NCBI RefSeq assembly: GCF_016785085.1
Contig: NZ_JAENHO010000013.1
Coordinates: 1-64,000 of the forward strand
DNA: 64,000 nt
DNA from: Paractinoplanes lichenicola
Lineage (GTDB): Bacteria; Actinomycetota; Actinomycetes; Mycobacteriales; Micromonosporaceae
Direction: 5' to 3'
The notes under the pieces were generated by a model. The model searched no databases and was not told the origin of the DNA. It was given only the letters and a program-made list of their open reading frames with translations. Positions within the stretch are counted from its first letter, which is position 1. Each line of letters starts with the position of its first letter. Below, in pieces: positions 16,052-25,021 of the stretch. A program made the translations under genes and the position numbers.

Positions 16052-17677
16052 CTAGTAGCGGAATTTGTGCCGAGCGCTGCGCCGGTTCACCCGGGCCGGC
16101 AGTTCGTCCACGTTGACGCCATGAGGCAGCCGTTCGTCGCGCTCATGGCCCCGGGTGAAATCCCGCATCGTCACGACAAAGCCCCTGACCAGGCGATCCT
16201 CCCGCAGATCGCGATAGGTGGCCTCGATCAGCACCTGGCTGCCGTCGGCCCGCACCAGCGAGCAGAACACCACGCCGTCGCCGGAACCCTCGAACGCCCG
16301 GCGCAGCTGGTGACGATCGTCCGGATGGGCCAGATCGCCGAGGGTGGTCAGCGGCGGCAGCTCGTCGCCGCCGAGCAGCTCGCGCAGCGACGGGCTGGCG
16401 TACCGGATGCGCAGGTCATCGTCGATCACCACCATGATGTCGGCGCTGTTCTGGATCACCGTGCGCAGATAGAGGTCGCTGTCGCGCCGGCCGACCGCCT
16501 CGACCAGGGCGATCCGCTCCAGCGCGAGCGCGGCCTGGGCGGCCAGCACCTCGAGGGTGTCACGCGTGGCGCTCAGGGTCTCCCGGCGGCCCACCAGGAT
16601 CAGGGCGCCGCCGCTGGGCCGGGCGACGTCGAGCGGTTCCAGCCACAGCGGACAGACCAGCGTGGCCCGATCGGGCTCCGGCTCCCCCCTCCACCAGCTG
16701 CGGGAGGGCGGGCCGGGCGCCGCTTCGCGCGTGAGCTCACGGCCGTCGAGAGCAAATTCCGTTTCCCGTACGGCGTCAGGCGGCATGAGCTGCGTGATGG
16801 CGGCCCGGACAGCCTCGTCGACGGCCGCCGTGTCGGCCGCGGCGACCAGCGCGGCGCTCGCCTGCCGCAAGCCCCGCTCCCGCTTGAGGGCCAGGCCGTT
16901 CAGCGTGACCGAGTCGGTCAGCCGGGTGATGGTCAGCAGCAGCGTGATCGCACCGGCCACGGCGATCACCACGCCGTCGCCGACCGTGCCCTGCACCGCC
17001 TCGACCAGCAGCACCACGGGCGGGGTGGCCACGGCGAGGCCCAGCAGCGCCGCCCACCGCCCGCGCCACGGGGCCGGCCGCGGCACCGCGGGCTCGGTCA
17101 GCCGCACCATCGACGGGTGCACGGCGGCGGCGCCCCAGGCCACGTAGAGCACCACGAACCCGGACTCGCTGAGCCGCCCCGGCCACAGGGGCTGCACGAT
17201 GTCGCTGACCAGCACGCCGACCGCGCCGATGACCAGCAGCGTGGCCGAGACGTTGCGGCCCACGGCGACCAGCACCCGGACGACCACCGCGAGCAGCAGC
17301 AGCGCCCCGATCACGTACGCCCCGGAGATGTCGCCGATCCGGCCCGCGTCGCCGATGACGAACACCCAGACCACCAGCAGCGCCGAACACGTCAAGGCCA
17401 GCAGGTCGATCAGCCGGGCCCGATCGACGAGGATCGCCCCGATCCGGGTCAGCTGCAGCAGACCACCCGCGACCAGCACGAACATGCCGTAGAAGAAAAG
17501 CTCGGCCACGCCTGGCCGGCCCAGCGCGGTCAGCACGTCACCGGCGGCGCTCGCCACGACGGCGCCCGCGAGCCACAGCCAGGGCCCGCTCCGGGCGGGC
17601 CGGTGACGACGGACCCCGTAGACGATGGCGGCCGTGCTGCAGATTCCCAGCACAGCCCATTCGATGGCCCTCAACAC
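16052..17677 (-). CDS. Membrane PAS sensor protein without output domain
   Basis: 541 aa. About eight to nine hydrophobic segments (residues 5-265) are followed by a GAF-like region (about 270-420) and a PAS domain (about 430-520; SADIMVVIDDDLRIRYASPSLRELLG). This is the front half of the actinobacterial membrane-GAF-PAS-GGDEF-EAL proteins, but the chain ends 25 residues after the PAS domain. It stops in a basic tail where a GGDEF domain would normally begin. It is either a stand-alone sensor acting through partners or a truncated c-di-GMP enzyme. A split GGDEF/EAL pair lies 7 kb away. Confidence 0.75.
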   Translation of the reverse strand: MLRAIEWAVLGICSTAAIVYGVRRHRPARSGPWLWLAGAVVASAAGDVLTALGRPGVAELFFYGMFVLVAGGLLQLTRIGAILVDRARLIDLLALTCSALLVVWVFVIGDAGRIGDISGAYVIGALLLLAVVVRVLVAVGRNVSATLLVIGAVGVLVSDIVQPLWPGRLSESGFVVLYVAWGAAAVHPSMVRLTEPAVPRPAPWRGRWAALLGLAVATPPVVLLVEAVQGTVGDGVVIAVAGAITLLLTITRLTDSVTLNGLALKRERGLRQASAALVAAADTAAVDEAVRAAITQLMPPDAVRETEFALDGRELTREAAPGPPSRSWWRGEPEPDRATLVCPLWLEPLDVARPSGGALILVGRRETLSATRDTLEVLAAQAALALERIALVEAVGRRDSDLYLRTVIQNSADIMVVIDDDLRIRYASPSLRELLGGDELPPLTTLGDLAHPDDRHQLRRAFEGSGDGVVFCSLVRADGSQVLIEATYRDLREDRLVRGFVVTMRDFTRGHERDERLPHGVNVDELPARVNRRSARHKFRY

Positions 17678-17955
17678 GCCTAACTACTACCAGCGCCGTG
17701 GCTGAGTGTCCAAGCCGCCATATACGCAGCGCTAACCGGCCTCGACCCACGCATTGACGTGCGGCGATGGCTGCTTCCCGGCGTGGACTTCTGCGACTCG
17801 GCGGCGCCGCCGTGGTGCTGCGCCACGCCACGGCCGGGGCGGCCGGCGCGATCGCGGTTCCCGCGGTCGCGCGGATCCGCTCCGGATAGACGACAGCGTC
17901 CCGAGCAGGGAGTACGCTCCCCTCGTCCGTTCGCTCCGGAGGAGAGAAGCCACCC

Positions 17956-19443
17956 ATGCGCAGGCTCGCCGGCGTCGCCCTGATCGCCCTGCTCGCCGCC
18001 CTCGTGCCCGCGGCCGCGGCCCAGGCCGCTCCCACGTGGAAGCTGACGCTCGACAACGTCAGCGCCGAGCCCGGCGGGGCCGCCAAGGCGATGCGGCTGC
18101 ACTATTCGGTGCTGCCGTATTCCGAGGCGACCCGGGGTGACCTGGTGGTCGACTTCGCCGCGGCGAGCGCGATCGCCACGGTCGAGTCGTGGGGCGACCC
18201 TCGCTGCGTCACCACGGCCACCACGTTCACCTGCCCCGGCTCGGCCAGCGAGGTCGCGCTCCCGGTGACCGCCAAGCCCGGCGCCCGGCTGGGCGCGACC
18301 GCGCAGGTGACCGTGCGTACGGTGGTCGACGGCCGCACGCGGGCCACCGCCTCCGGCACGATCACCATCGCCGAGCAGGTCTCGCTGACCTCGGTCGAGA
18401 CCCAGGGCGACGTCTCGGTGGCCACCGGGGCCTCCACCGACCTGAACGCGGGCGTGCGCAACACCGGCGACGACCCGGTGACCGGCGTGGTCCTCGAGCT
18501 GACCACGGTCCGCGGGTTCACCAACGCGCCGCACAGCAACTGCGCCCCCACCGAGTTCGGCGCCGCCTGCGTGTTCGACCGCGAGCTGGCCCCGGGTCAG
18601 ACGTACCGGCTGGCCACGCCCTGGCAGCTCACCGCGGCCGACACGGTGTGGGCGCCGAGCAAGTGGTTCGCCAACTTCACCTGGCACACCGCGCAGGACT
18701 ACGCCGATCTGCGCCGCCCCCGCCCGGCCGGCTCCGGCCCCGCGCTCGAGCTGACCCCGGTGACCTCGGCGCTGGCCGGCCCGCAGACCGAGACCGAGCC
18801 CAACGACAACTCGGACGGCTTCGCCATCACCGTCACCGGCGTCAACCAGTCCAACTTCACGGCCAAGGGCGCCACCGCGAGCGGCAAGGTCGGCCAAACC
18901 CTTCCCGTACGCCTCGGCGTCCGCAACAACGGCCCGGCCCGGCTCGAGGGCTACGCGGCCGACATGGGCTCCTACCTGCAGGTCACCGTGACCCCGCCCA
19001 AGGGCACGACGGTGGTCAAGCATTCCCGCCTGTGCGAGCCGTTCAACGTCGAACGCCCGACCCCCGGCGCGCCTTTCCCGGCCGGCGCCCACGAGGGTGA
19101 CGGCAACTTCTACTGCTTCACCGAGCCGGTCGAGGGCGTGCCCTACCTGCCCGGCAAGACGGTCGACTTCGACTTCACGTTGCGCATCGACAAGCCCGGC
19201 ACCCTGCGCGGCACGATCAAGACCGTACGCCTGGGCCGGCCCCCGGCCGGCGACCCCGACCCGGCCGACAACAACGCCGCCATCGTGATCACCGCAGCCG
19301 CCGCCACCACCCCCGGCGACGACGACGGAGGCACCGGCGGCGGCCTCCCGATCACGGGCACGAACACGTCCACGGTGGCCCTGATCGGCCTGGCCCTGCT
19401 GCTCGCCGGCACCGTAGCCCGGGTCGTGACCCGCCGCCACTGA
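17956..19443 (+). CDS. LPXTG-anchored cell-surface protein
   Basis: 495 aa. Signal peptide MRRLAGVALIALLAALVPAAAAQA, a long extracellular part with repeated immunoglobulin-like/CARDB-type beta domains (VRNTGDDPVTGVVLELT, VRNNGPARLEG), a Gly-rich linker, and a C-terminal sorting signal: LPITG, a hydrophobic stretch and RRH. A sortase would attach it covalently to the cell wall. GAGGAG precedes the ATG. No sortase gene is present in the window. The 278 bp upstream hold no recognisable gene. Confidence 0.88.
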   Translation: MRRLAGVALIALLAALVPAAAAQAAPTWKLTLDNVSAEPGGAAKAMRLHYSVLPYSEATRGDLVVDFAAASAIATVESWGDPRCVTTATTFTCPGSASEVALPVTAKPGARLGATAQVTVRTVVDGRTRATASGTITIAEQVSLTSVETQGDVSVATGASTDLNAGVRNTGDDPVTGVVLELTTVRGFTNAPHSNCAPTEFGAACVFDRELAPGQTYRLATPWQLTAADTVWAPSKWFANFTWHTAQDYADLRRPRPAGSGPALELTPVTSALAGPQTETEPNDNSDGFAITVTGVNQSNFTAKGATASGKVGQTLPVRLGVRNNGPARLEGYAADMGSYLQVTVTPPKGTTVVKHSRLCEPFNVERPTPGAPFPAGAHEGDGNFYCFTEPVEGVPYLPGKTVDFDFTLRIDKPGTLRGTIKTVRLGRPPAGDPDPADNNAAIVITAAAATTPGDDDGGTGGGLPITGTNTSTVALIGLALLLAGTVARVVTRRH

Positions 19444-19568
19444 GCACTTCCCGCCCGCCGAGGCGGCGCGCCTCAGCCCGTACGGTCATCGGGACCGGCC
19501 GAGCAGATCGCTGACCGGCCCGGTGGCGCCGTCGGCCGGTGAAGGGTGGTCCGCCACAATCTTCTGCC

Positions 19569-19898
19569 ATGGACTTCGACGACTACCAGCGCGGCGCCCT
19601 GCGTACGGCCGCACCCCGCGACAAGAAGAACGAGCTGCTCCACCTGGTGCTCGGGCTGGTCGGCGAGTCCGGCGAGGTGGCCGAGAAGTTCAAGAAGTGG
19701 GTGCGCGACCTCGACAGCGACGAGCCCCGCCTCGACCGGGCCGGCATCGCCAAGGAGCTCGGTGACGTGCTCTGGTACGTGGCCGTCCTGGCCGACTACC
19801 TCGACCTGTCGCTCGACGACATCGCCACGGCCAACCTGGCCAAGCTGGCCGACCGCCACGGCCGCGGCGTACTCGGCGGCAGCGGCGACAACCGCTGA
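19569..19898 (+). CDS. MazG-like nucleotide pyrophosphohydrolase
   Basis: 109 aa. This is the all-alpha MazG/NTP-PPase fold, with an ELLHLVLGLVGESGEVAEKFKKW helix carrying the E-x-x-E metal ligands and a second KELGDVLWYVAVLADYL helix carrying the E/D pair. It probably hydrolyses non-canonical or excess (d)NTPs to NMP and pyrophosphate as housecleaning. The ATG at 19569 starts the conserved MDFDDYQRGA segment. It is a single gene. The next gene begins 86 bp later. Confidence 0.88.
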   Translation: MDFDDYQRGALRTAAPRDKKNELLHLVLGLVGESGEVAEKFKKWVRDLDSDEPRLDRAGIAKELGDVLWYVAVLADYLDLSLDDIATANLAKLADRHGRGVLGGSGDNR

Positions 19899-19983
19899 CC
19901 GCGGCCCGGTAAGGCCAGCCCTACCGCGGATCCGGGTGCTGGCGCTCCTGATTCGGCACGTCCGGGTCCCTAGCGTCGGACGT

Positions 19984-21180
19984 ATGAGGAAACTGCTGAG
20001 TTTGGGCATCGCGGGAGCGCTCATCGCATCCTCGCTGGGGGTGGCCGCGACACCGGCCACGGCGGCGAACGGCCGGCTCGTGTCGGCCACCGCACTGCAC
20101 ACGTACGCCACCCGGGCCGACGTGGACGCGGCGTTGACCGCGGACAAGTTCGATCCGGGGACCGACCGCTACGGCGTGCGCACCTATCGGCTCGTCTACC
20201 GTACGACCGACGCGACCGGAAAGCCGACCACGGCGAGCGGGCTGGTCGCGCTGCCGATCAACGATCGGGTCCGGCTCGACACGGCGTCGTTCGCGCACGG
20301 CACGTCGATCTACAAGGGGGACGCGCCGTCCGTCTCCGACGACGTGTTCCTGATCGGGCCGGCGCTCACTTTCGCGTCGGCCGGGTTTGCCGCGGTCGCG
20401 CCCGACTATCTCGGTCTCGGCGTCGGCCCGGGGGCGCATCCGTGGATGGACATCCCGTCGGAGACGACCGCGTCGCTCGACCTGCTGCGGGCGGCCCGGG
20501 TCTTCGTCGCCCGGCAGGGCCGGCAGCTCTCGCGGGACGTCTACGCGTCCGGCTTCTCGCAGGGGGCCTCGGCCGCCCTGGGCCTGGGCCGCGCGCTGCA
20601 GTCCGGCGCCGACCCGTGGTTCCGCGCGGCCGCCGTGGCCCCGATCAGCGGCGCCTACGACTTCCGTCACGCCGAGATCCCGGCGCTGTTCACGCCCGCG
20701 GTGCATCCGGTGCTGGCCAGCGCGTACACCACGTACCTGCTGGCCGCGTACGACCGGCTGCACGACATCTACGCCGACCCGGCGGACGTGTTCCAACCGC
20801 CGTACGTGGGTCTGCCCGCTCTCTTCGACGGCACGCACCCCGGCGAGGAGATCATCCCGGCGTTGCCACCGACGATCGACGCTCTGCTCACGCCGCGGGG
20901 CAAGGCGCTGCTGCTGCACCCGACGGGCCGCTTCGCCAAGGCTTTGGCCGTGGCCGACAGCGTCTGCACCGATTGGGACCCGGCCATGCCCGTACGCCTC
21001 TACTACAGCCCCGGTGACGAGGAGGCCGTGAACGCCAACACGGCGCACTGCCACGCCACGCTGGGCGCCCCCACGGTGAACGTGGGCGTCAACACCACCT
21101 ACAACGGGTTCGTCCACGAGGGCTCGGAGGTTCTGGCGGTGCCCCGGGTGACCCGCTGGTTTCTTGACCATGTTCTGTGA
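19984..21180 (+). CDS. Secreted alpha/beta-hydrolase (lipase-like)
   Basis: 398 aa with a signal peptide cleaved near ATPATAA (~28). The secretory lipase/prolyl-oligopeptidase-like core has the nucleophile elbow GFSQGAS (~186-192), an acidic residue near YYSPGDEEAVN and a terminal His in FVHEGSE. It is probably an extracellular esterase or lipase. Its last codons overlap the -35 element and spacer of the MerR-type promoter that drives the next gene. Confidence 0.85.
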   Translation: MRKLLSLGIAGALIASSLGVAATPATAANGRLVSATALHTYATRADVDAALTADKFDPGTDRYGVRTYRLVYRTTDATGKPTTASGLVALPINDRVRLDTASFAHGTSIYKGDAPSVSDDVFLIGPALTFASAGFAAVAPDYLGLGVGPGAHPWMDIPSETTASLDLLRAARVFVARQGRQLSRDVYASGFSQGASAALGLGRALQSGADPWFRAAAVAPISGAYDFRHAEIPALFTPAVHPVLASAYTTYLLAAYDRLHDIYADPADVFQPPYVGLPALFDGTHPGEEIIPALPPTIDALLTPRGKALLLHPTGRFAKALAVADSVCTDWDPAMPVRLYYSPGDEEAVNANTAHCHATLGAPTVNVGVNTTYNGFVHEGSEVLAVPRVTRWFLDHVL

Positions 21181-21194
21181 ACACGGTGTCTGAT
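21164..21194 (+). promoter_or_regulatory. MerR-type stretched promoter 1
   Basis: TTGACC (21164-21169), a 19-bp spacer, and TCTGAT (21189-21194). The dyad ACCATGT-N7-ACACGGT fills the spacer. The 19-bp spacing is diagnostic of promoters that MerR regulators activate by DNA distortion. A second inverted repeat (21186-21197 with 21212-21223, GTGTCTGATGGG and CCCGTCGGACAC) overlaps the -10 and start region. Confidence 0.8.
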
Positions 21195-21233
21195 GGGTTT
21201 GAGACGCACACCCCGTCGGACACTAGGAAGTCG

Positions 21234-21623
21234 ATGAACGCTCAACGGCTGCCCACCCGGGCCTGGACCGCGGACGAGTCGGCGGCGCTCGACAGGGCGC
21301 CGCTGATTCGCGTCGCGGGGGCACGGCCGGACGGGACGCTGCGCTCCTTCGTCATGATCGGGCACGTCCGCGTCGGCGGGGACGAGCTCATCCGCTCGCT
21401 GAACGGCACCGGCGGCAGCTGGTTCCGAGGCGCCACCCGTACGGGCCGGGGTGAGATCGACGTCGACGGCCGGCGGATCGAGGTCGCGTTCCTCGCCGAC
21501 ACCGGCCGGGAGGACGAGGTCGACCACGCCCTGCGGGCCCGGTACGGCAACGACTCCGGGGTCCGCCGAATGACCAAACCCGCGGCCCGCGAGGCGACGC
21601 TGCGCGTGGTCCCGCTCGCCTGA
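21234..21623 (+). CDS. DUF2255 family protein
   Basis: 129 aa. The sequence W(T)ADESAALDRAPLIRVAGARPDG, then a central IGHVRVGGDELIRSLNG, GSWFRGATRTGRGEI and a C-terminal DDAL-like segment match DUF2255, a flavin-reductase-like split-barrel family of unknown function. The ATG at 21234 has AGGAAG upstream and lies ~33 nt after the predicted transcription start of the MerR-type promoter. It is probably co-transcribed with the alpha/beta-hydrolase gene 32 bp downstream. Confidence 0.82.
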   Translation: MNAQRLPTRAWTADESAALDRAPLIRVAGARPDGTLRSFVMIGHVRVGGDELIRSLNGTGGSWFRGATRTGRGEIDVDGRRIEVAFLADTGREDEVDHALRARYGNDSGVRRMTKPAAREATLRVVPLA

Positions 21624-21655
21624 GCCTCAGTCCCCGACCGGAAAGGCACTGCCCG

Positions 21656-22570
21656 ATGCACCTCACAATTCCCCGCGGCCCGATCGAGCTGGCCGCCGAG
21701 CTGCACCTGCCCCACGACCTCGACGAGGCGGCGCCGCTGCCCGCCGTGGTGCTCTCCACGCCCGGCAGCAGCGTCAAGGAGCAGATCGGCGCCAACTACG
21801 CCTCCCGCCTCGCCACGAAGGGCATCGCCGCGCTCGTCTTCGACCCCGCGCATCAGGGCCAGAGCGGCGGCGAGCCCCGGGACCTGGAGGACCCGTACCG
21901 CCGGGGCGAGGACATCTCGTACGCGATCGACGCGCTGACCGCCCTGCCCGGGATCGACCCGCACCGCATCGGCGTGCTCGGCATCTGCGCCGGCGGCGGC
22001 TACGCCATCCACACCGCCCGCACCGACCACCGCATCAAGGCCGTCGGCGCGGTCGACCCCGGCGAGATCGGCGCCTCGTTCCGCAGCTTCCAGGCCGACG
22101 GCCCGGTGGCCGCGCTCGACGCCCTGGCCGAGGCCCGCCTCGAAGAGGTCCGCACCGGCGTGCTGACCCGCGACAACTGGCTCCCCGACACGATGGCCGA
22201 GGCCGAGGCGGCCGGGATCACCGACATCGACCTGCTGCAGGCGATCCGGTATTACCGCACCGACCGGGGCATCAACGAGCACTCGACCAACCGCCGCCTC
22301 TCCCGCGGCGACTCGCTGCTGCTCGGCTATGACGCCTTCCACCTGGTCGACCAGCTCATGACCCAGCCGCTGCAGCTCGTGCTGGCCGAGAACCTCGAAG
22401 GCACCGGCTTCGACACGTCGGCCGAACGCCTCTGGAAGCTCGCCCCCAACCCGATCGACCGCCTGATCATCCCGGGCGCCCGGCACTACGAGATGTACGA
22501 CGTCCCCGAATACGTCAACCCGGCCGTCGACCGGCTGGCCACGTTCTACAAGGCCCACCTGCGCTCTTGA
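21656..22570 (+). CDS. Alpha/beta hydrolase with GxCxG elbow
   Basis: 304 aa, no signal peptide. It belongs to the dienelactone hydrolase-like group of cytoplasmic alpha/beta hydrolases. The nucleophile elbow reads LGICAGGGYA, so Cys rather than Ser is the predicted nucleophile, as is common in this subgroup. The catalytic His is probably in GARHYEMYD near the C-terminus. GGAAAGG precedes the ATG. The substrate is unknown. The last 4 bp overlap the -35 box of the next MerR-type promoter. Confidence 0.85.
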   Translation: MHLTIPRGPIELAAELHLPHDLDEAAPLPAVVLSTPGSSVKEQIGANYASRLATKGIAALVFDPAHQGQSGGEPRDLEDPYRRGEDISYAIDALTALPGIDPHRIGVLGICAGGGYAIHTARTDHRIKAVGAVDPGEIGASFRSFQADGPVAALDALAEARLEEVRTGVLTRDNWLPDTMAEAEAAGITDIDLLQAIRYYRTDRGINEHSTNRRLSRGDSLLLGYDAFHLVDQLMTQPLQLVLAENLEGTGFDTSAERLWKLAPNPIDRLIIPGARHYEMYDVPEYVNPAVDRLATFYKAHLRS

Positions 22571-22597
22571 CTGTGTTGCAGCGACATGGTGTCGCAT
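22567..22597 (+). promoter_or_regulatory. MerR-type stretched promoter 2
   Basis: TTGACT (22567-22572), a 19-bp spacer, and TCGCAT (22592-22597), with the dyad ACTGTGT-N7-ACATGGT. It overlaps the stop codon of the upstream hydrolase and lies 39 bp before the ATG at 22636. Confidence 0.7.
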
Positions 22598-22635
22598 CGA
22601 TCCCATCGCTGACGGATGTAGCGGGGAGATGGGAC

Positions 22636-24117
22636 ATGGACAGAAGACGTGGCGCCGTTCTGGTGGGGTTGGCCGGTCTGCTCGGCGCGATAATCGTGGC
22701 CGTGCCGGCGGCGGCGGCCGCACCCCGGCTGACGTGGGCGGCATGCCCCGCGGATGTTCCGATGGCGGCTCCGGTCGCGGTGCAGTGCGCGACACTGCCC
22801 GTGCCGCTGGACTACCGCGACCCAGGCGGCGAGCAGATCGAGATCATGGTGTCGAGGATCGCCAGCACCAACCCGGCCAAGCGGCGCGGCATCCTGTTGC
22901 TCAACCCGGGCGGGCCGGGCGGCACCGGGCTGAATCAGGGCGCCTTCCTGGTCAGCCGGGGGCTGCCGGCGACCGTCTCGGACGCGTACGACCTGATCGG
23001 CATGGACACTCGTGGGGTCGGGCACTCGACGCCGATGAGGTGCGGCTTCACGCTCGAGGATCCGTACTGGGCCAACGTGCCGCCGTACGCGGTGGACGAC
23101 AACGCCGTGAATCGGCAGGCCGTGAATCGGCAGGCCGTGATCGCCAAGCAGGTGGCCGACAAGTGCGCCGCGAGCGACCCGCAGGGGCGGCTGCGGCACA
23201 TCTCGACGGCGAACACGGCTCGCGACCTGGATCGGGTGCGGGCCGCGCTCGGGGAGAAGACGGCCAGCTTCTACGGGGCGTCGTACGGCACGGCCCTCGG
23301 CGCGACGTACGTGTCGCTGTTCCCGAAGACCACCGACCGGATCGTCCTCGACAGCAACGTCGGCGACACCCACCTCGACCGGGCGGGCCTGCGCCGGTAC
23401 GGGCTCGGCTTCGAGCAGACGTTTCCCGGGTTCGCGAAGTGGCTGGCGGCCCGGCACGACGCGTACGGCCTGGGCCGGACGCCGCAGCAGGTGCGCCGGA
23501 CCTATCTGCGGATCGCCGAGCGGCTCGACAAGACGCCGGCTCCGGACGGGGCGGACGGGGCCGTCTTCCGCTACCTCACCTTCTTCGGTCTCTACAGCGA
23601 GGGTCTGTACGGGGAGACGGCGCGGCGCTGGCAGACGTACCTCAACCCCGCCGATGCGGCGACGACGAAAGCGGCGACGCCGAACCCCAACGACAACAAC
23701 TTCACGGCGTTCCTCGCGACCAGCTGCAACGATGTCGACTGGCCCGAGGACGTGGCGACCTACCGGCGGGCCGTCGCCGAGGATCGCAAGCGCTACCCGC
23801 TGTTCGGGGCGGCGACCGCCAACATCGTGCCGTGCGCCTATTGGCACCACGAGCCGTACGAGCCGCCGGTCGAGGCCGACGACAACGGACCGGCCAACAT
23901 CCTGATCCTGCAGAACCGCTACGACCCGGTCACTCCCTGGGCCGGCGGGAAGCTGCTGCGTGACAAGTTCGCCAAGCGGTCCACATTGGTCACCGCCGAG
24001 GAGAACGGGCACGGCGTGTATCTCACTCACACCAACGCCTGCGCGCTCAACATCACCACGACGTACCTGGTCAAGGGCGCGATGCCGGCCCGCGACACCA
24101 GCTGCCGGCCCAACTGA
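22636..24117 (+). CDS. Secreted SlpD/SlpE-type alpha/beta-hydrolase (tripeptidyl aminopeptidase-like)
   Basis: 493 aa. Signal peptide MDRRRGAVLVGLAGLLGAIIVAVPAAAAA, an oxyanion-hole motif LLNPGGPGGTG, the nucleophile elbow GASYGTALG (~213) and the C-terminal TAP-like domain with catalytic Asp in NRYDPVTP and His in NGHGVYL. The family contains mycelium-associated peptidases of Streptomyces. It is a close paralog of the 28605-30065 gene and related to the tail remnant at 52845. An in-frame 15-bp tandem duplication (23105-23134) repeats VNRQA. Expression is probably driven by the MerR-type promoter at 22567. Confidence 0.9.
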   Translation: MDRRRGAVLVGLAGLLGAIIVAVPAAAAAPRLTWAACPADVPMAAPVAVQCATLPVPLDYRDPGGEQIEIMVSRIASTNPAKRRGILLLNPGGPGGTGLNQGAFLVSRGLPATVSDAYDLIGMDTRGVGHSTPMRCGFTLEDPYWANVPPYAVDDNAVNRQAVNRQAVIAKQVADKCAASDPQGRLRHISTANTARDLDRVRAALGEKTASFYGASYGTALGATYVSLFPKTTDRIVLDSNVGDTHLDRAGLRRYGLGFEQTFPGFAKWLAARHDAYGLGRTPQQVRRTYLRIAERLDKTPAPDGADGAVFRYLTFFGLYSEGLYGETARRWQTYLNPADAATTKAATPNPNDNNFTAFLATSCNDVDWPEDVATYRRAVAEDRKRYPLFGAATANIVPCAYWHHEPYEPPVEADDNGPANILILQNRYDPVTPWAGGKLLRDKFAKRSTLVTAEENGHGVYLTHTNACALNITTTYLVKGAMPARDTSCRPN

Positions 24118-24127
24118 AAGTCGGAGC

Positions 24128-24748
24128 ATGACGGAAACTCAGCCCACCCACGACGACGCCCTCTCGAACGCTTCCAACGCCGAATACACCAGCCGTACGG
24201 AGGTCGGCCCGGTCGCCGTGCGTACGCGCATCGGTCTGGTCTTCCAGCGTCCCAACCCGTTCCCGATGTCCATCCTCGACAACGTCGCGTTCGGGCCGCG
24301 CACGCTCGGCTTCCACGGTGACCTCGACGAGATCGCCGAGAACGCGCTGCGCCGGGCCGCGCTGTGGGACGAGGTGAAGGACCGCCTGCACAAGAACGCG
24401 CTGGGGCTCTCCGGCGGCCAGCAGCAGCGGCTGGTGATCGCGCGGGCCCTGGCGATCGAGCCGGACATCCTGCTCATGGACGAGCCGGCGTCCTCCCTCG
24501 ACCCGATCAGCACGTCGCGCATCGAGGACCTGATGCACGAGCTCACCCCGGGCGTCACGATCGTGATCGTCACGCACAACCTGCAGCAGGCCGGCCGGGT
24601 CGGCGACTACACCGCGTTCCTCAGTTCCGAACCCGACGAGGACGGGGGCATCGTCGGCCGGCTGATCGAGTTCGGCCCGACCGAGAAGATCTTCAGCCGG
24701 CCCGACGACAAGCGGACCGAGGACTACGTCACGGGCCGCTTCGGCTGA
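24128..24748 (+). CDS. pstB: Phosphate ABC ATPase PstB lacking the Walker A region
   Basis: 206 aa against about 250-260 for PstB. From residue ~34 the match is excellent: Q-loop FQRPNPFPMS, signature LSGGQQQRL, Walker B LLMDEPASSLDP, and the switch His in IVTHNLQQA. The first ~33 residues are unrelated, and the Walker A P-loop is absent, so it cannot bind ATP normally. No pstS, pstC or pstA is nearby. It is most likely a decayed duplicate whose 5' end was replaced. The ATG at 24128 lies 11 bp after the hydrolase stop. A strong terminator follows. Confidence 0.8.
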   Translation: MTETQPTHDDALSNASNAEYTSRTEVGPVAVRTRIGLVFQRPNPFPMSILDNVAFGPRTLGFHGDLDEIAENALRRAALWDEVKDRLHKNALGLSGGQQQRLVIARALAIEPDILLMDEPASSLDPISTSRIEDLMHELTPGVTIVIVTHNLQQAGRVGDYTAFLSSEPDEDGGIVGRLIEFGPTEKIFSRPDDKRTEDYVTGRFG

Positions 24749-24787
24749 GCCTTCCGCGCGCCGCCACCGACGTCGGCGCCGGGGATC

Positions 24788-24820
24788 GATGGGCCGGGCG
24801 GATCCACCGCCCGGCCCATC
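24788..24820 (+). terminator. Strong hairpin terminator after the PstB-like gene
   Basis: A perfect 14-bp stem GATGGGCCGGGCGG with its complement and a 5-nt loop ATCCA, 40 bp after the stop codon. The remaining ~200 bp before 25022 hold nothing I can name. Confidence 0.85.
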
Positions 24821-25021
24821 GCCGTCCGCCGTCCGACCGGCTCGGGGCGCAACCCTCGCCGTGGTCCGCCACATTCGCTATCGTGCGTAACGCCCGGCAA
24901 CAGCCGCCCCCTGGCTATCGGACGACCCAGCACGCGCGAGACCACTCAAGACTCGGCGACCCTGGCCGATCAGAGTCAGGTATGACCGGCGGCAGGCCGG
25001 TCAGGACGGAAGGCGGCAGTC

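Noticed and set aside
15740..17683. 647-codon plus-strand frame opposite the PAS sensor gene
   Set aside because: It is antisense to a coherent membrane-GAF-PAS protein and consists of Gln/Arg/Gly-rich filler.
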